Below, one piece after another: positions 1-5,157 of a stretch of DNA of 5,467 nt (its first letter is position 1; every line of letters starts with the position of its first letter). This DNA comes from Spirochaetales bacterium (GTDB lineage Bacteria > Spirochaetota > Spirochaetia > Sphaerochaetales > Sphaerochaetaceae). The DNA is taken from assembly GCA_012519125.1 (NCBI GenBank), contig JAAYQY010000104.1:1-5467 (forward strand), given 5' to 3'. A model generated the notes under the pieces. It saw nothing but the letters and a program-made list of their open reading frames with translations, was not told where the DNA came from and made no database searches. Position numbers and translations under genes: made by a program.

Positions 1-409
1 CATGAAAACGGGTATTCAGGCTGAACAGCTGTTTGGCTATGGAGTACAACTCCTTGTCGAGGGCTTCATGTTCGGCCAGAATTTCGCGCATACGATGCAG
101 CAGCGTTTTTGATGCGTCATGTTTGCCATACTTTTCTACAAAAGCCTTGGCTTTCTCATGACTGTGTACCCGTACGCCGCTATTGTGCATGACATGTACC
201 ACGTCCATCTCTTCAAGCAGGGCAAAACTGCGTCGGATGGTTTCGGGCGACACACCGTATTCACCACTCATCAGGGTACGGCCGCTGAGTTTTACTCCCT
301 CTGCCAGTTCCCCTCTTGCTATGCGTTTGGCAATATCCAAGGCAATCCGTTCATAGACAGCCCCAGCCTCACGCTTGGTGTCACGCGTTCTGTTCGCTTG
401 CAGTTCCAT
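1..409 (-). CDS. GntR-family regulator, BusR-like (N-terminal part; continues past the left edge)
   Basis: Only the first 136 residues are in the window. Residues 18-84 form a GntR winged helix: YERIALDIAKRIARGELAEG, then SGRTLMSGEYGVSPETIRRS as the recognition HTH, then a wing ending in SGVRVHSHEKA. From about residue 98 the chain turns into a predicted coiled coil (LLHRMREILAEHEALDKEL) ending in LNTRF. This order, the GR-x-L-x-x-x-Y-x-VSPETIRR signature and the coiled coil match the GntR/RCK_C (TrkA-C) family. Its studied member BusR represses an osmolyte transporter when bound to c-di-AMP. The RCK_C ligand domain would lie outside the window, so c-di-AMP sensing is inference. I place the start at 409 because GAGGG lies 7 nt upstream; an in-frame ATG at 415 is only 1 nt from that site. 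The start overlaps the end of mazG by 29 nt, which suggests co-transcription and translational coupling. It could also be a GntR protein with a different C-terminal domain. Confidence 0.82.
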   Translation of the reverse strand, partial: MELQANRTRDTKREAGAVYERIALDIAKRIARGELAEGVKLSGRTLMSGEYGVSPETIRRSFALLEEMDVVHVMHNSGVRVHSHEKAKAFVEKYGKHDASKTLLHRMREILAEHEALDKELYSIAKQLFSLNTRFH

Positions 410-1238
410 ACGCATCCCTCGTTTCTATTGCTTTTATCTCATTCCAAAGCTCATCCATCTCATCAACATGGTCTTGGTCGAGTTGTATTCCACGCTGCTT
501 TGCCAATGAGTAGAGTGCATTGAACCTTCTTTGCATCTTCTGATTGGACCGATGCAGTGCTACCGAAGGGTTGTATCCAAGATAGCGGCAAAGGTTCACC
601 ACGGCAAAGAGCAAATCCCCGAGTTCCATCTCCAAGTCTTCACGTTTCTCGTCAGGATTTTCTTTTGCAACCACCACCTCGGAAAGCTCTTCTTTCACTT
701 TTTCCACAACACCCTCAACATTCGGCCAGTCGAAACCTACTTTGCGAATCTTCTTCTGGATCTCATTCGCCTTTTCCAAGGGGGGAAGGGAAGCGGGAAC
801 CCTGCTGAAGAAGTCATCGCTATCATGGGTTTTCCCTTCCACATTGACCTTGATGGAGTTCCACACATCCAAGACTTCAGATGATCCTGAGACCACGTGA
901 TCGGAGAAGACGTGAGGATGGCGGCGTATGAGTTTATCACAGACATCGTTGAGCGAGTCTATGACAAACTGCGGATCGGACTCCTGATGCATCTCCAAAA
1001 GCATCATTGCGTTGAGCAGGACATCCCCGATTTCCTCTTTTTGGCCGCCAATGTCTTTACTCACCAACGTATCGATGTACTCATAAGTCTCGTCCAACAG
1101 ATTGGTGGCGACACTTTTATGCGTCTGCTCACGGTCCCAAGGACAGCCGTCCTTGCTTCTGAGCAGTTGTACGATCGTAAAGAGCTGCATCAGAGCAGCA
1201 TCGAGGGTGGTTTTCTTTTCCAAGCTGTAATCAATCAT
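381..1238 (-). CDS. mazG: Nucleoside triphosphate pyrophosphohydrolase MazG
   Basis: The protein has 285 residues, slightly more than the roughly 263 of E. coli MazG. The family hydrolyses (d)NTPs to NMP and pyrophosphate in the cytoplasm. It is credited with removing non-canonical nucleotides and, in E. coli, with lowering ppGpp. Both tandem MazG domains are visible. The N-terminal one has GCPWD (31-35), the metal site DE-x-x-E (49-53) and EEIGD (68-72), then RRHPHVF (105-111). The C-terminal, catalytic one has LPPLEKANEIQKKIRKVGFDWP (151-172, quoted in part), KEELSE (182-187) and ELGD (205-208), with the usual VAL-R-N-K-RRF tail motif around 226-239. All acidic metal ligands are kept. The ATG at 1238 has no clear Shine-Dalgarno sequence. 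A TATACT -10 box sits only 7 nt upstream of it, so the message may be leaderless. It is the first gene of a leftward operon with the BusR-like regulator. Confidence 0.96.
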   Translation of the reverse strand: MIDYSLEKKTTLDAALMQLFTIVQLLRSKDGCPWDREQTHKSVATNLLDETYEYIDTLVSKDIGGQKEEIGDVLLNAMMLLEMHQESDPQFVIDSLNDVCDKLIRRHPHVFSDHVVSGSSEVLDVWNSIKVNVEGKTHDSDDFFSRVPASLPPLEKANEIQKKIRKVGFDWPNVEGVVEKVKEELSEVVVAKENPDEKREDLEMELGDLLFAVVNLCRYLGYNPSVALHRSNQKMQRRFNALYSLAKQRGIQLDQDHVDEMDELWNEIKAIETRDAYGTASEQNA

Positions 1239-1245
1239 AGCAAAG

Positions 1246-1274
1246 AGTATAGCCCGAGAAGCTCATCTTGAGAA
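1246..1274 (-). promoter_or_regulatory. Putative leftward promoter of mazG
   Basis: Read on the minus strand, TTCTCA (1274-1269, 4 of 6 matches to TTGACA) is followed after 17 nt by TATACT (1251-1246, 5 of 6 matches to TATAAT). Transcription would start close to 1239, immediately before the ATG at 1238. This would explain the missing ribosome binding site. The -35 box lies inside the 22-bp palindrome at 1267-1288. No RNA data support it here, so it remains a sequence-based call. Confidence 0.5.
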
Positions 1275-1288
1275 CATATGTTCCCAAG
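1267..1288. promoter_or_regulatory. 22-bp near-perfect palindrome, LexA/SOS-box-like operator
   Basis: The left half CTTGAGAACAT and right half ATGTTCCCAAG are reverse complements at 10 of 11 positions. The central 12 bases GAACATATGTTC form a perfect palindrome. The core has the form GAAC-N4-GTTC, which is the LexA recognition sequence of Bacillus and other Gram-positive bacteria. It covers the -35 box of the leftward mazG promoter and ends 3 nt before the -35 box of the rightward GntR promoter, so a bound protein could affect both. LexA is an inference from the motif; the neighbouring regulators are alternative ligands. Confidence 0.6.
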
Positions 1289-1291
1289 GTA

Positions 1292-1319
1292 TTGACATGA
1301 TGATATTACTGTATATACT
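1292..1319 (+). promoter_or_regulatory. Promoter of the GntR-ABC exporter operon
   Basis: A perfect -35 box TTGACA (1292-1297) is followed after 16 nt by TATACT (1314-1319, 5 of 6 matches). The transcript would begin near 1326 and carry a leader of about 18 nt containing the GAGGG ribosome binding site at 1333-1337. It is the only good rightward promoter before 1344 and is back to back with the leftward mazG promoter. Confidence 0.75.
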
Positions 1320-1332
1320 GTACATAAACAGT
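1308..1332. promoter_or_regulatory. 25-bp inverted repeat, probable autoregulatory operator of the GntR repressor
   Basis: The arms ACTGTATAT (1308-1316) and ATAAACAGT (1324-1332) are reverse complements at 8 of 9 positions, with a 7-nt centre. An extra ACTGT copy (1317-1321) lies inside. The repeat covers the -10 box and the expected start site of the rightward promoter. This is the position from which a YtrA-type GntR protein would repress its own operon. The link to the protein encoded just downstream is inferred from position and symmetry. Confidence 0.5.
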
Positions 1333-1343
1333 GAGGGAAATCA

Positions 1344-1721
1344 GTGGATATCATACTTTCCAACAGCAATCCAGATCCTATCTATCTCCAGATTGTGGAA
1401 CAAATACGGGCTCAGATAGTACAGGGTATCCTGCCAGAAGGTACTCTGCTTCCTTCCATACGCAGCCTGGCAAAAGAGTTGAGAATCAGTGTGATTACCA
1501 CCAAGCGTGCGTATGACGAACTGGAGCGGGAAGGGTATATCCAGACGGTAGCGGCAAAAGGAAGTTATGTAGCGGCCCGTAGTCATGAACAGGTCAAGGA
1601 AGAGTACCTGAGAAAGATTGAGGAGCATATGCGTTCGATCAAGTTGCTTTCAGATTTTCTTGGGTTGAGTGAAGAGGAGTTGGGTATGATGTATCAGTTG
1701 TTGAACAAAGGGGATGCGTAA
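1344..1721 (+). CDS. GntR-family transcriptional repressor, YtrA subfamily
   Basis: This is a 125-residue DNA-binding protein, the usual short size of YtrA-type regulators. Residues 10-76 are the GntR winged helix: PDPIYLQIVEQIRAQIVQG, then LPSIRSLAKELRISVITTKR containing the HTH, then ELEREGYI and a wing AKGSYVA. The remaining 45 or so residues are a short helical dimerisation tail with no ligand-binding FadR or UTRA domain. The start is a GTG with GAGGG 6 nt upstream. The gene ends 1 nt before the ATPase start, so the three genes form one operon. YtrA proteins repress the ABC exporter genes next to them; in Bacillus subtilis this is relieved by some cell-wall-active antibiotics. The inducer here is unknown. 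Autoregulation through the inverted repeat at 1308-1332 is likely. Confidence 0.94.
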   Translation: MDIILSNSNPDPIYLQIVEQIRAQIVQGILPEGTLLPSIRSLAKELRISVITTKRAYDELEREGYIQTVAAKGSYVAARSHEQVKEEYLRKIEEHMRSIKLLSDFLGLSEEELGMMYQLLNKGDA

Positions 1722-1722
1722 C

Positions 1723-2574
1723 ATGGACTATGCAATTGCATGTACGGATGTACGCAAGTCGCTTGGATCATTCTCCTTGCATCTGGCAAACTTTTTTGTG
1801 GAGAAAGGCACCGTTCATGGTCTGATCGGTGCAAATGGTTCGGGAAAAACCACTACGATCAAACTGTTGCTCGGCTTGATGAAACAGGATGAGGGTGTTC
1901 TCTCTGTCCTCTCATCCACCGATATTGCACAGGACGGGGAAGCAAAGAACAAGATTGGCTTTATTGTTGATGAGACCTCTGTTCCCAGCCTGCTCAATCC
2001 GAAGGAGATGGGCATGGTATTCTCAGGACTCTACCGTGCATGGGACAGCCAAACCTATGCTCAATTGGTTTCCCGGTTCAAACTCGATGAGAATAAACCC
2101 TATCGATCGTGTTCCCGGGGAATGAAGGTCAAATTTCTTTTGGCTGTAGCACTGAGTCACAATGCATCGCTGCTGATCCTGGACGAGCCTACCAGTGGTC
2201 TCGACCCGCTTTCACGTGATGAGATTCTCAGCCTGCTGGCTGAGTACAGCAAGGATGAGGAACATACAATCCTCATCACCAGTCATATCACCAGCGATTT
2301 GGAGAAACTGTGCGACTATATCACGTTGCTTGATGATGGGAAGATACGGTTTACCGAAGAGAAGGACTCGTTGCTGGATACCTATCGCCTGGTGAGGACT
2401 ACCCATGCCTCCCTTTCGGATTTTGATCCTGATTCCATCATTGCCAAGCGGGAAGGAGAGTTTCAGGTTGAATTGCTCATGCGCAAGGAGCAGATTCCTT
2501 CGTTTGCCGAACCGGTTCGGCTCACTTTGGAAGAGTTGGTCATTCTGTTGGCCAAAGGGGGATACAAGGGATGA
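1723..2574 (+). CDS. ABC transporter ATP-binding protein (ABC-2 exporter, YtrB/BcrA-like)
   Basis: The 283-residue nucleotide-binding subunit would energise the permease encoded next. Visible motifs are Walker A GANGSGKT (36-43), a divergent signature SRGMK (131-135, in place of LSGGQ), Walker B LLILDEP (150-156), D-loop SGLD (158-161) and the switch histidine in TSH (H188). The Q-loop region reads IVDETSVPSLLNP (81-93): the usual glutamine is replaced by an acidic residue. A C-terminal extension of about 65 residues ends in LTLEELVILLAKGG, like the LED-containing tail of BcrA/YtrB-type ATPases. I chose the ATG at 1723 because AAAGGGG (1707-1713) lies 9 nt upstream; an in-frame ATG at 1714 directly abuts that site. 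It follows the GntR stop by 1 nt and overlaps the permease by 4 nt (ATGA). The substrate cannot be read from the sequence. Confidence 0.95.
   Translation: MDYAIACTDVRKSLGSFSLHLANFFVEKGTVHGLIGANGSGKTTTIKLLLGLMKQDEGVLSVLSSTDIAQDGEAKNKIGFIVDETSVPSLLNPKEMGMVFSGLYRAWDSQTYAQLVSRFKLDENKPYRSCSRGMKVKFLLAVALSHNASLLILDEPTSGLDPLSRDEILSLLAEYSKDEEHTILITSHITSDLEKLCDYITLLDDGKIRFTEEKDSLLDTYRLVRTTHASLSDFDPDSIIAKREGEFQVELLMRKEQIPSFAEPVRLTLEELVILLAKGGYKG
2506..2521. repeat. 16-bp perfect palindrome inside the ATPase gene
   Basis: GCCGAACCGGTTCGGC reads the same on both strands and encodes part of the ATPase tail (AEPVR). In RNA it could fold as a 6-bp stem with a 4-nt loop. It is about 50 nt upstream of the permease start. 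No function is established; it may be chance codon use. Confidence 0.4.
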
Positions 2575-3170
2575 AAGCGTTGCTGTTGAAAGACTGGTAT
2601 CTGCTCAGAAAGCGTTGGGGTGTGTTGTTTGGTATGGTCTTGCTCTTTTCCGTGCTTGCAGGTGTACAGACCACCATGCTCTACACACTGATGACCACCA
2701 TGATGCTCTTGATGATCAGCCTCAATACCTTGGCCTACGACCAACATGACGGCTGGGATGCCTATGCCTGTGCGCTCCCCCTTTCCCGTGCACAACTGGT
2801 GCTCAGCAAATATGTCCTTGCCTGCATCTGCATTGTGGTTTCAGTGATTCTGGTCCTGGTTTCCACCTTGCTTTTCGGAGGTTCCAACCTTTTGGCCAGT
2901 GCTTCAGCTCAGCTTGCGTTCGGCTTCTTCTTCGTAGCATGCAACTTTCCTCTGATCATCCGATTCGGGTTTGAGAAGAGTAGGGTGTACTATCTTGTGG
3001 TAGCCGGCGTCCTGATAGGCTTGGGGAGCGTTTTCAGCCAATACACCCAGCCATCTTTTTCTGCTTTTAAACTCTCCTATTTGCTTCCTCTTGTGGGTCT
3101 TCTCGCTTTGTTGGGAAGTCTCAAACTTTCGATTTCTTTCATGAAGAACAAGGATTTTTCTGAAACATAG
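2571..3170 (+). CDS. ABC-2 type transporter permease
   Basis: A 199-residue inner-membrane protein with six likely hydrophobic helices at about 16-34, 36-54, 80-102, 108-131, 139-158 and 168-188. A basic, Trp/Arg-rich N-terminus (LLKDWYLLRKRWG) comes first. The loop after the second helix, YDQHDGWDAYACALPLSRAQ, has the D-x-x-x-x-W-x-x-Y-x-x-x-LP-x-SR pattern of the ABC2_membrane_5 permease family. It would pair with the upstream ATPase, probably as a homodimer because no second permease gene is present. Its ATG overlaps the ATPase stop as ATGA, with AAAGGGGG 9 nt upstream inside the ATPase gene, so the two are translationally coupled. The family exports peptides, antibiotics or lipids; which of these applies here is unknown. 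Confidence 0.88.
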   Translation: MKALLLKDWYLLRKRWGVLFGMVLLFSVLAGVQTTMLYTLMTTMMLLMISLNTLAYDQHDGWDAYACALPLSRAQLVLSKYVLACICIVVSVILVLVSTLLFGGSNLLASASAQLAFGFFFVACNFPLIIRFGFEKSRVYYLVVAGVLIGLGSVFSQYTQPSFSAFKLSYLLPLVGLLALLGSLKLSISFMKNKDFSET

Positions 3171-3177
3171 GGTAGAG

Positions 3178-3211
3178 GTGGTAGCTATAAAGAGACTTTT
3201 AGTGCTACTAC
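3178..3211 (+). promoter_or_regulatory. Hairpin in the leader before glmS
   Basis: GTGGTAGC (3178-3185) pairs with GCTACTAC (3204-3211) over 8 bp including one G-U pair. Inside the 18-nt loop, AAAG (3189-3192) can pair with CTTT (3196-3199). The structure ends 6 nt before the AGGAG ribosome binding site of glmS (3218-3222). No U-tract follows it, so it is not a simple intrinsic terminator. It could protect the 5' end of a processed glmS message, bind a protein or modulate translation. It is not a glmS ribozyme, for which the 60-nt gap is too short. Function is inferred only from position. Confidence 0.45.
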
Positions 3212-3230
3212 AGCAACAGGAGAACGCTGT

Positions 3231-5030
3231 ATGTGTGGCATTGTAGGTTATATTGGTGACAAAAACGCCTCCCCGATTCTGCTTGAGGCACTCAGGAAAT
3301 TGGAATACCGTGGGTATGACTCTGCAGGTATCGCCGTCATTTCAGCAAAGAAGAAGTTGTTGGTCAGAAAGATCAAGGGAAGACTCTCGAATCTTGACCT
3401 ACTGGTTCAGCAGAACCCGGTGGAGGGTAACTGTGGTATCGGGCACACCCGATGGGCGACCCATGGAGAGCCTTCCGATCTGAACAGCCATCCCCATACT
3501 GATGTCTCCCAGTCAATTGCTGTTGTTCACAACGGCATCATCGAAAACCATGCGCAGCTTCGATCTTGGCTGGAACGTCATCAGGTCTCTTTTGCCAGCC
3601 AGACAGACAGCGAGGTCATAGCTCATCTGATAGACTTTCACTACAATGGAGATCTCTTGCTCGCGGTGAGGGAGACGATCAAGCGCCTGGAAGGCTCGTA
3701 TGCCATTGCCGTGGTTTGCTCAGAACATCCACAGATGATGGTGGTTGCCCGAAAGGACAGTCCCTTGGTCATCGGGCGATGTGAGCACGCAAATTTGGTT
3801 GCCAGTGATGTTCCGCCTCTCCTGAGCCATACCCGTGATGTCCAATATCTTGAGGATCTTGATGTAGCTGTCATCACAAGCGAAGATGTCCAGATCTACA
3901 ATCTCGACGGCGAGCGACTCGAGCGAGAAGTCCAGCATATCGAATGGGATATGGAGGCAGCGGAGAAGTGCGGCTTCGAACATTTCATGCTCAAGGAGAT
4001 CTGTGAGCAGCCAAAAGCCCTCAAGGATACGCTCAGAGCTCGTTTCAAAGAGGAAGGCTTGGTATTTCCACAAGGCGTGGAAGCTTTGCTCAAAGGTGCC
4101 AAGCATCTGTTGATCACCGGTTGTGGCACTGCATACCACGCTGGAATGGTCGCAAGCTACGTCATTGAACAAGTAGCCTCGATTCCCGTAGAGGTGGTAA
4201 TTGCCAGTGAGCTCCGTTATCGCCCACTTATCAAGAAAGAAGGCGAGGTTTGCTTGCTCATCAGCCAAAGCGGTGAAACTGCCGATACGATTGCTACCTT
4301 GAGAATGCTCAAGGAGCTTGGCATCCCAACGCTCGCCTTGACCAATGTGATTGGATGCACCATCAGTCGTGAAGCGGACTGGACAATCTACACCCAAGCG
4401 GGTCCGGAGATCGCCGTTGCTTCCACCAAGGCATTTACGACCCAGTTGCTCTGTCTGTTCACCATTGCGGCACTGCTGGCCAAGCAAGATTCTGCAGCTT
4501 TGCTGCAAGCGCTTGAGAATCTTCCGTCCCAGGCCCAGCTGCTCTTGGACAGGCAGGAGGACATCCAGCGCTTTGCCGCCAGCCAGTTCAACAAGACAAA
4601 GGTGTTCTTCATGGGAAGGCTTGTGGATTTTGCGATAAGTCTTGAGAGTGCACTCAAACTCAAGGAAATCAGCTATACCCACAGTGAGGCTTTCGCTGCT
4701 GGAGAGCTGAAACACGGGCCGATCGCTTTGGTCGATACATCCACCCTGGTGGTTGCCCTGTGCACACAGCCAACGCTCTATGCAAAGATGGACTCCAACA
4801 TCAAGGAAGTGAAAGCACGCGGTGCTACGGCCTTGGTGATCACCTTCGAGCATGTTCACACGTTCGATGACACAGCAGACACGATCATCCGTCTTCCACA
4901 GACGCATCCATTGTTCAGTCCTGTGCTCAGTGTCATTGTAAGCCAGTTGTACGCGTATTACTGCTCAGTGCTCAAGGGCAACGATCCAGACAAGCCGAGA
5001 AATCTGGCGAAGTCGGTTACGGTAGAATAA
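3231..5030 (+). CDS. glmS: Glutamine--fructose-6-phosphate aminotransferase (isomerising), GlmS
   Basis: GlmS makes glucosamine 6-phosphate from fructose 6-phosphate and glutamine in the cytoplasm. This is the first committed step to UDP-GlcNAc for peptidoglycan and other envelope sugars. The 599 residues are complete (E. coli has 609). The N-terminal class II glutaminase starts MCGIVGYIGD, with Cys2 as nucleophile after Met removal, and has HTRWATHGEPSDLNSHPHTD (72-91), HNGIIEN (100-106) and TDSE (125-128). The linker HFMLKEICEQP (251-261) leads to two SIS domains. These carry ITGCGTAYHAG (295-305), the phosphate-binding SQSGET (345-350), ASTKAFTTQ (397-405) and AAGELKHGP (489-497, with the catalytic glutamate). 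The C-terminus is DKPRNLAKSVTVE, containing the conserved lysine. AGGAG lies 8 nt before the ATG. It is 60 nt after the permease gene and may share its transcript, because I see no convincing separate promoter. Confidence 0.99.
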   Translation: MCGIVGYIGDKNASPILLEALRKLEYRGYDSAGIAVISAKKKLLVRKIKGRLSNLDLLVQQNPVEGNCGIGHTRWATHGEPSDLNSHPHTDVSQSIAVVHNGIIENHAQLRSWLERHQVSFASQTDSEVIAHLIDFHYNGDLLLAVRETIKRLEGSYAIAVVCSEHPQMMVVARKDSPLVIGRCEHANLVASDVPPLLSHTRDVQYLEDLDVAVITSEDVQIYNLDGERLEREVQHIEWDMEAAEKCGFEHFMLKEICEQPKALKDTLRARFKEEGLVFPQGVEALLKGAKHLLITGCGTAYHAGMVASYVIEQVASIPVEVVIASELRYRPLIKKEGEVCLLISQSGETADTIATLRMLKELGIPTLALTNVIGCTISREADWTIYTQAGPEIAVASTKAFTTQLLCLFTIAALLAKQDSAALLQALENLPSQAQLLLDRQEDIQRFAASQFNKTKVFFMGRLVDFAISLESALKLKEISYTHSEAFAAGELKHGPIALVDTSTLVVALCTQPTLYAKMDSNIKEVKARGATALVITFEHVHTFDDTADTIIRLPQTHPLFSPVLSVIVSQLYAYYCSVLKGNDPDKPRNLAKSVTVE

Positions 5031-5041
5031 TCTTTGAAGAC

Positions 5042-5067
5042 TCTTCCATCACCCAGTGTTTGGAAGA
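5042..5067 (+). terminator. Hairpin after glmS, possible weak terminator
   Basis: TCTTCCA (5042-5048) pairs with TGGAAGA (5061-5067). Inside it, CAC (5050-5052) pairs with GTG (5056-5058) around a CCA loop. It begins 12 nt after the glmS stop, where a terminator is expected. Only a broken T-run (ATTTCT) follows, so it may terminate weakly, act with Rho or stabilise the 3' end. It also lies downstream of the convergent gene at the right edge. Confidence 0.45.
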
Positions 5068-5157
5068 AAGATTTCTAGTTAACAGAATATATATTATCCA
5101 CATATAGCAATTTTTCGACTTTTTAATCGGAGTAGTGTACCACCCTATTCAAATTTG
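5068..5157. other. AT-rich spacer between convergent genes
   Basis: This non-coding stretch separates the hairpin after glmS from the end of the leftward gene. It is clearly richer in A and T than the coding sequence around it, with runs such as AATATATATTAT and two T5 runs near 5111-5124. I see no RNA gene, repeat array or clear promoter. The T5 runs do not follow a stable stem on the plus strand. Confidence 0.5.

Noticed and set aside
413..415. Alternative ATG start for the BusR-like regulator
   Set aside because: It is only 1 nt from the GAGGG site; the ATG at 409 has normal 7-nt spacing.
119..1271. Several plus-strand reading frames opposite mazG and the BusR-like gene
   Set aside because: They are antisense shadows of two well-supported genes and carry no recognisable motifs.
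1714..1716. Alternative ATG start for the ABC ATPase
   Set aside because: It directly abuts the AAAGGGG site, while the ATG at 1723 has 9-nt spacing and gives the usual N-terminus.
3178..3211. Intrinsic terminator at the end of the exporter operon
   Set aside because: The stem is not GC-rich and is followed by AGCAACAGG, not a T-run.
3171..3230. glmS ribozyme/riboswitch before glmS
   Set aside because: The gap is 60 nt, far shorter than the known ribozyme, and its conserved core is not seen.
3720..4907. Long minus-strand reading frame of 395 codons opposite glmS
   Set aside because: It lies wholly within the highly conserved glmS gene, has no family features or ribosome binding site, and its residues look like antisense translation of glmS codons.
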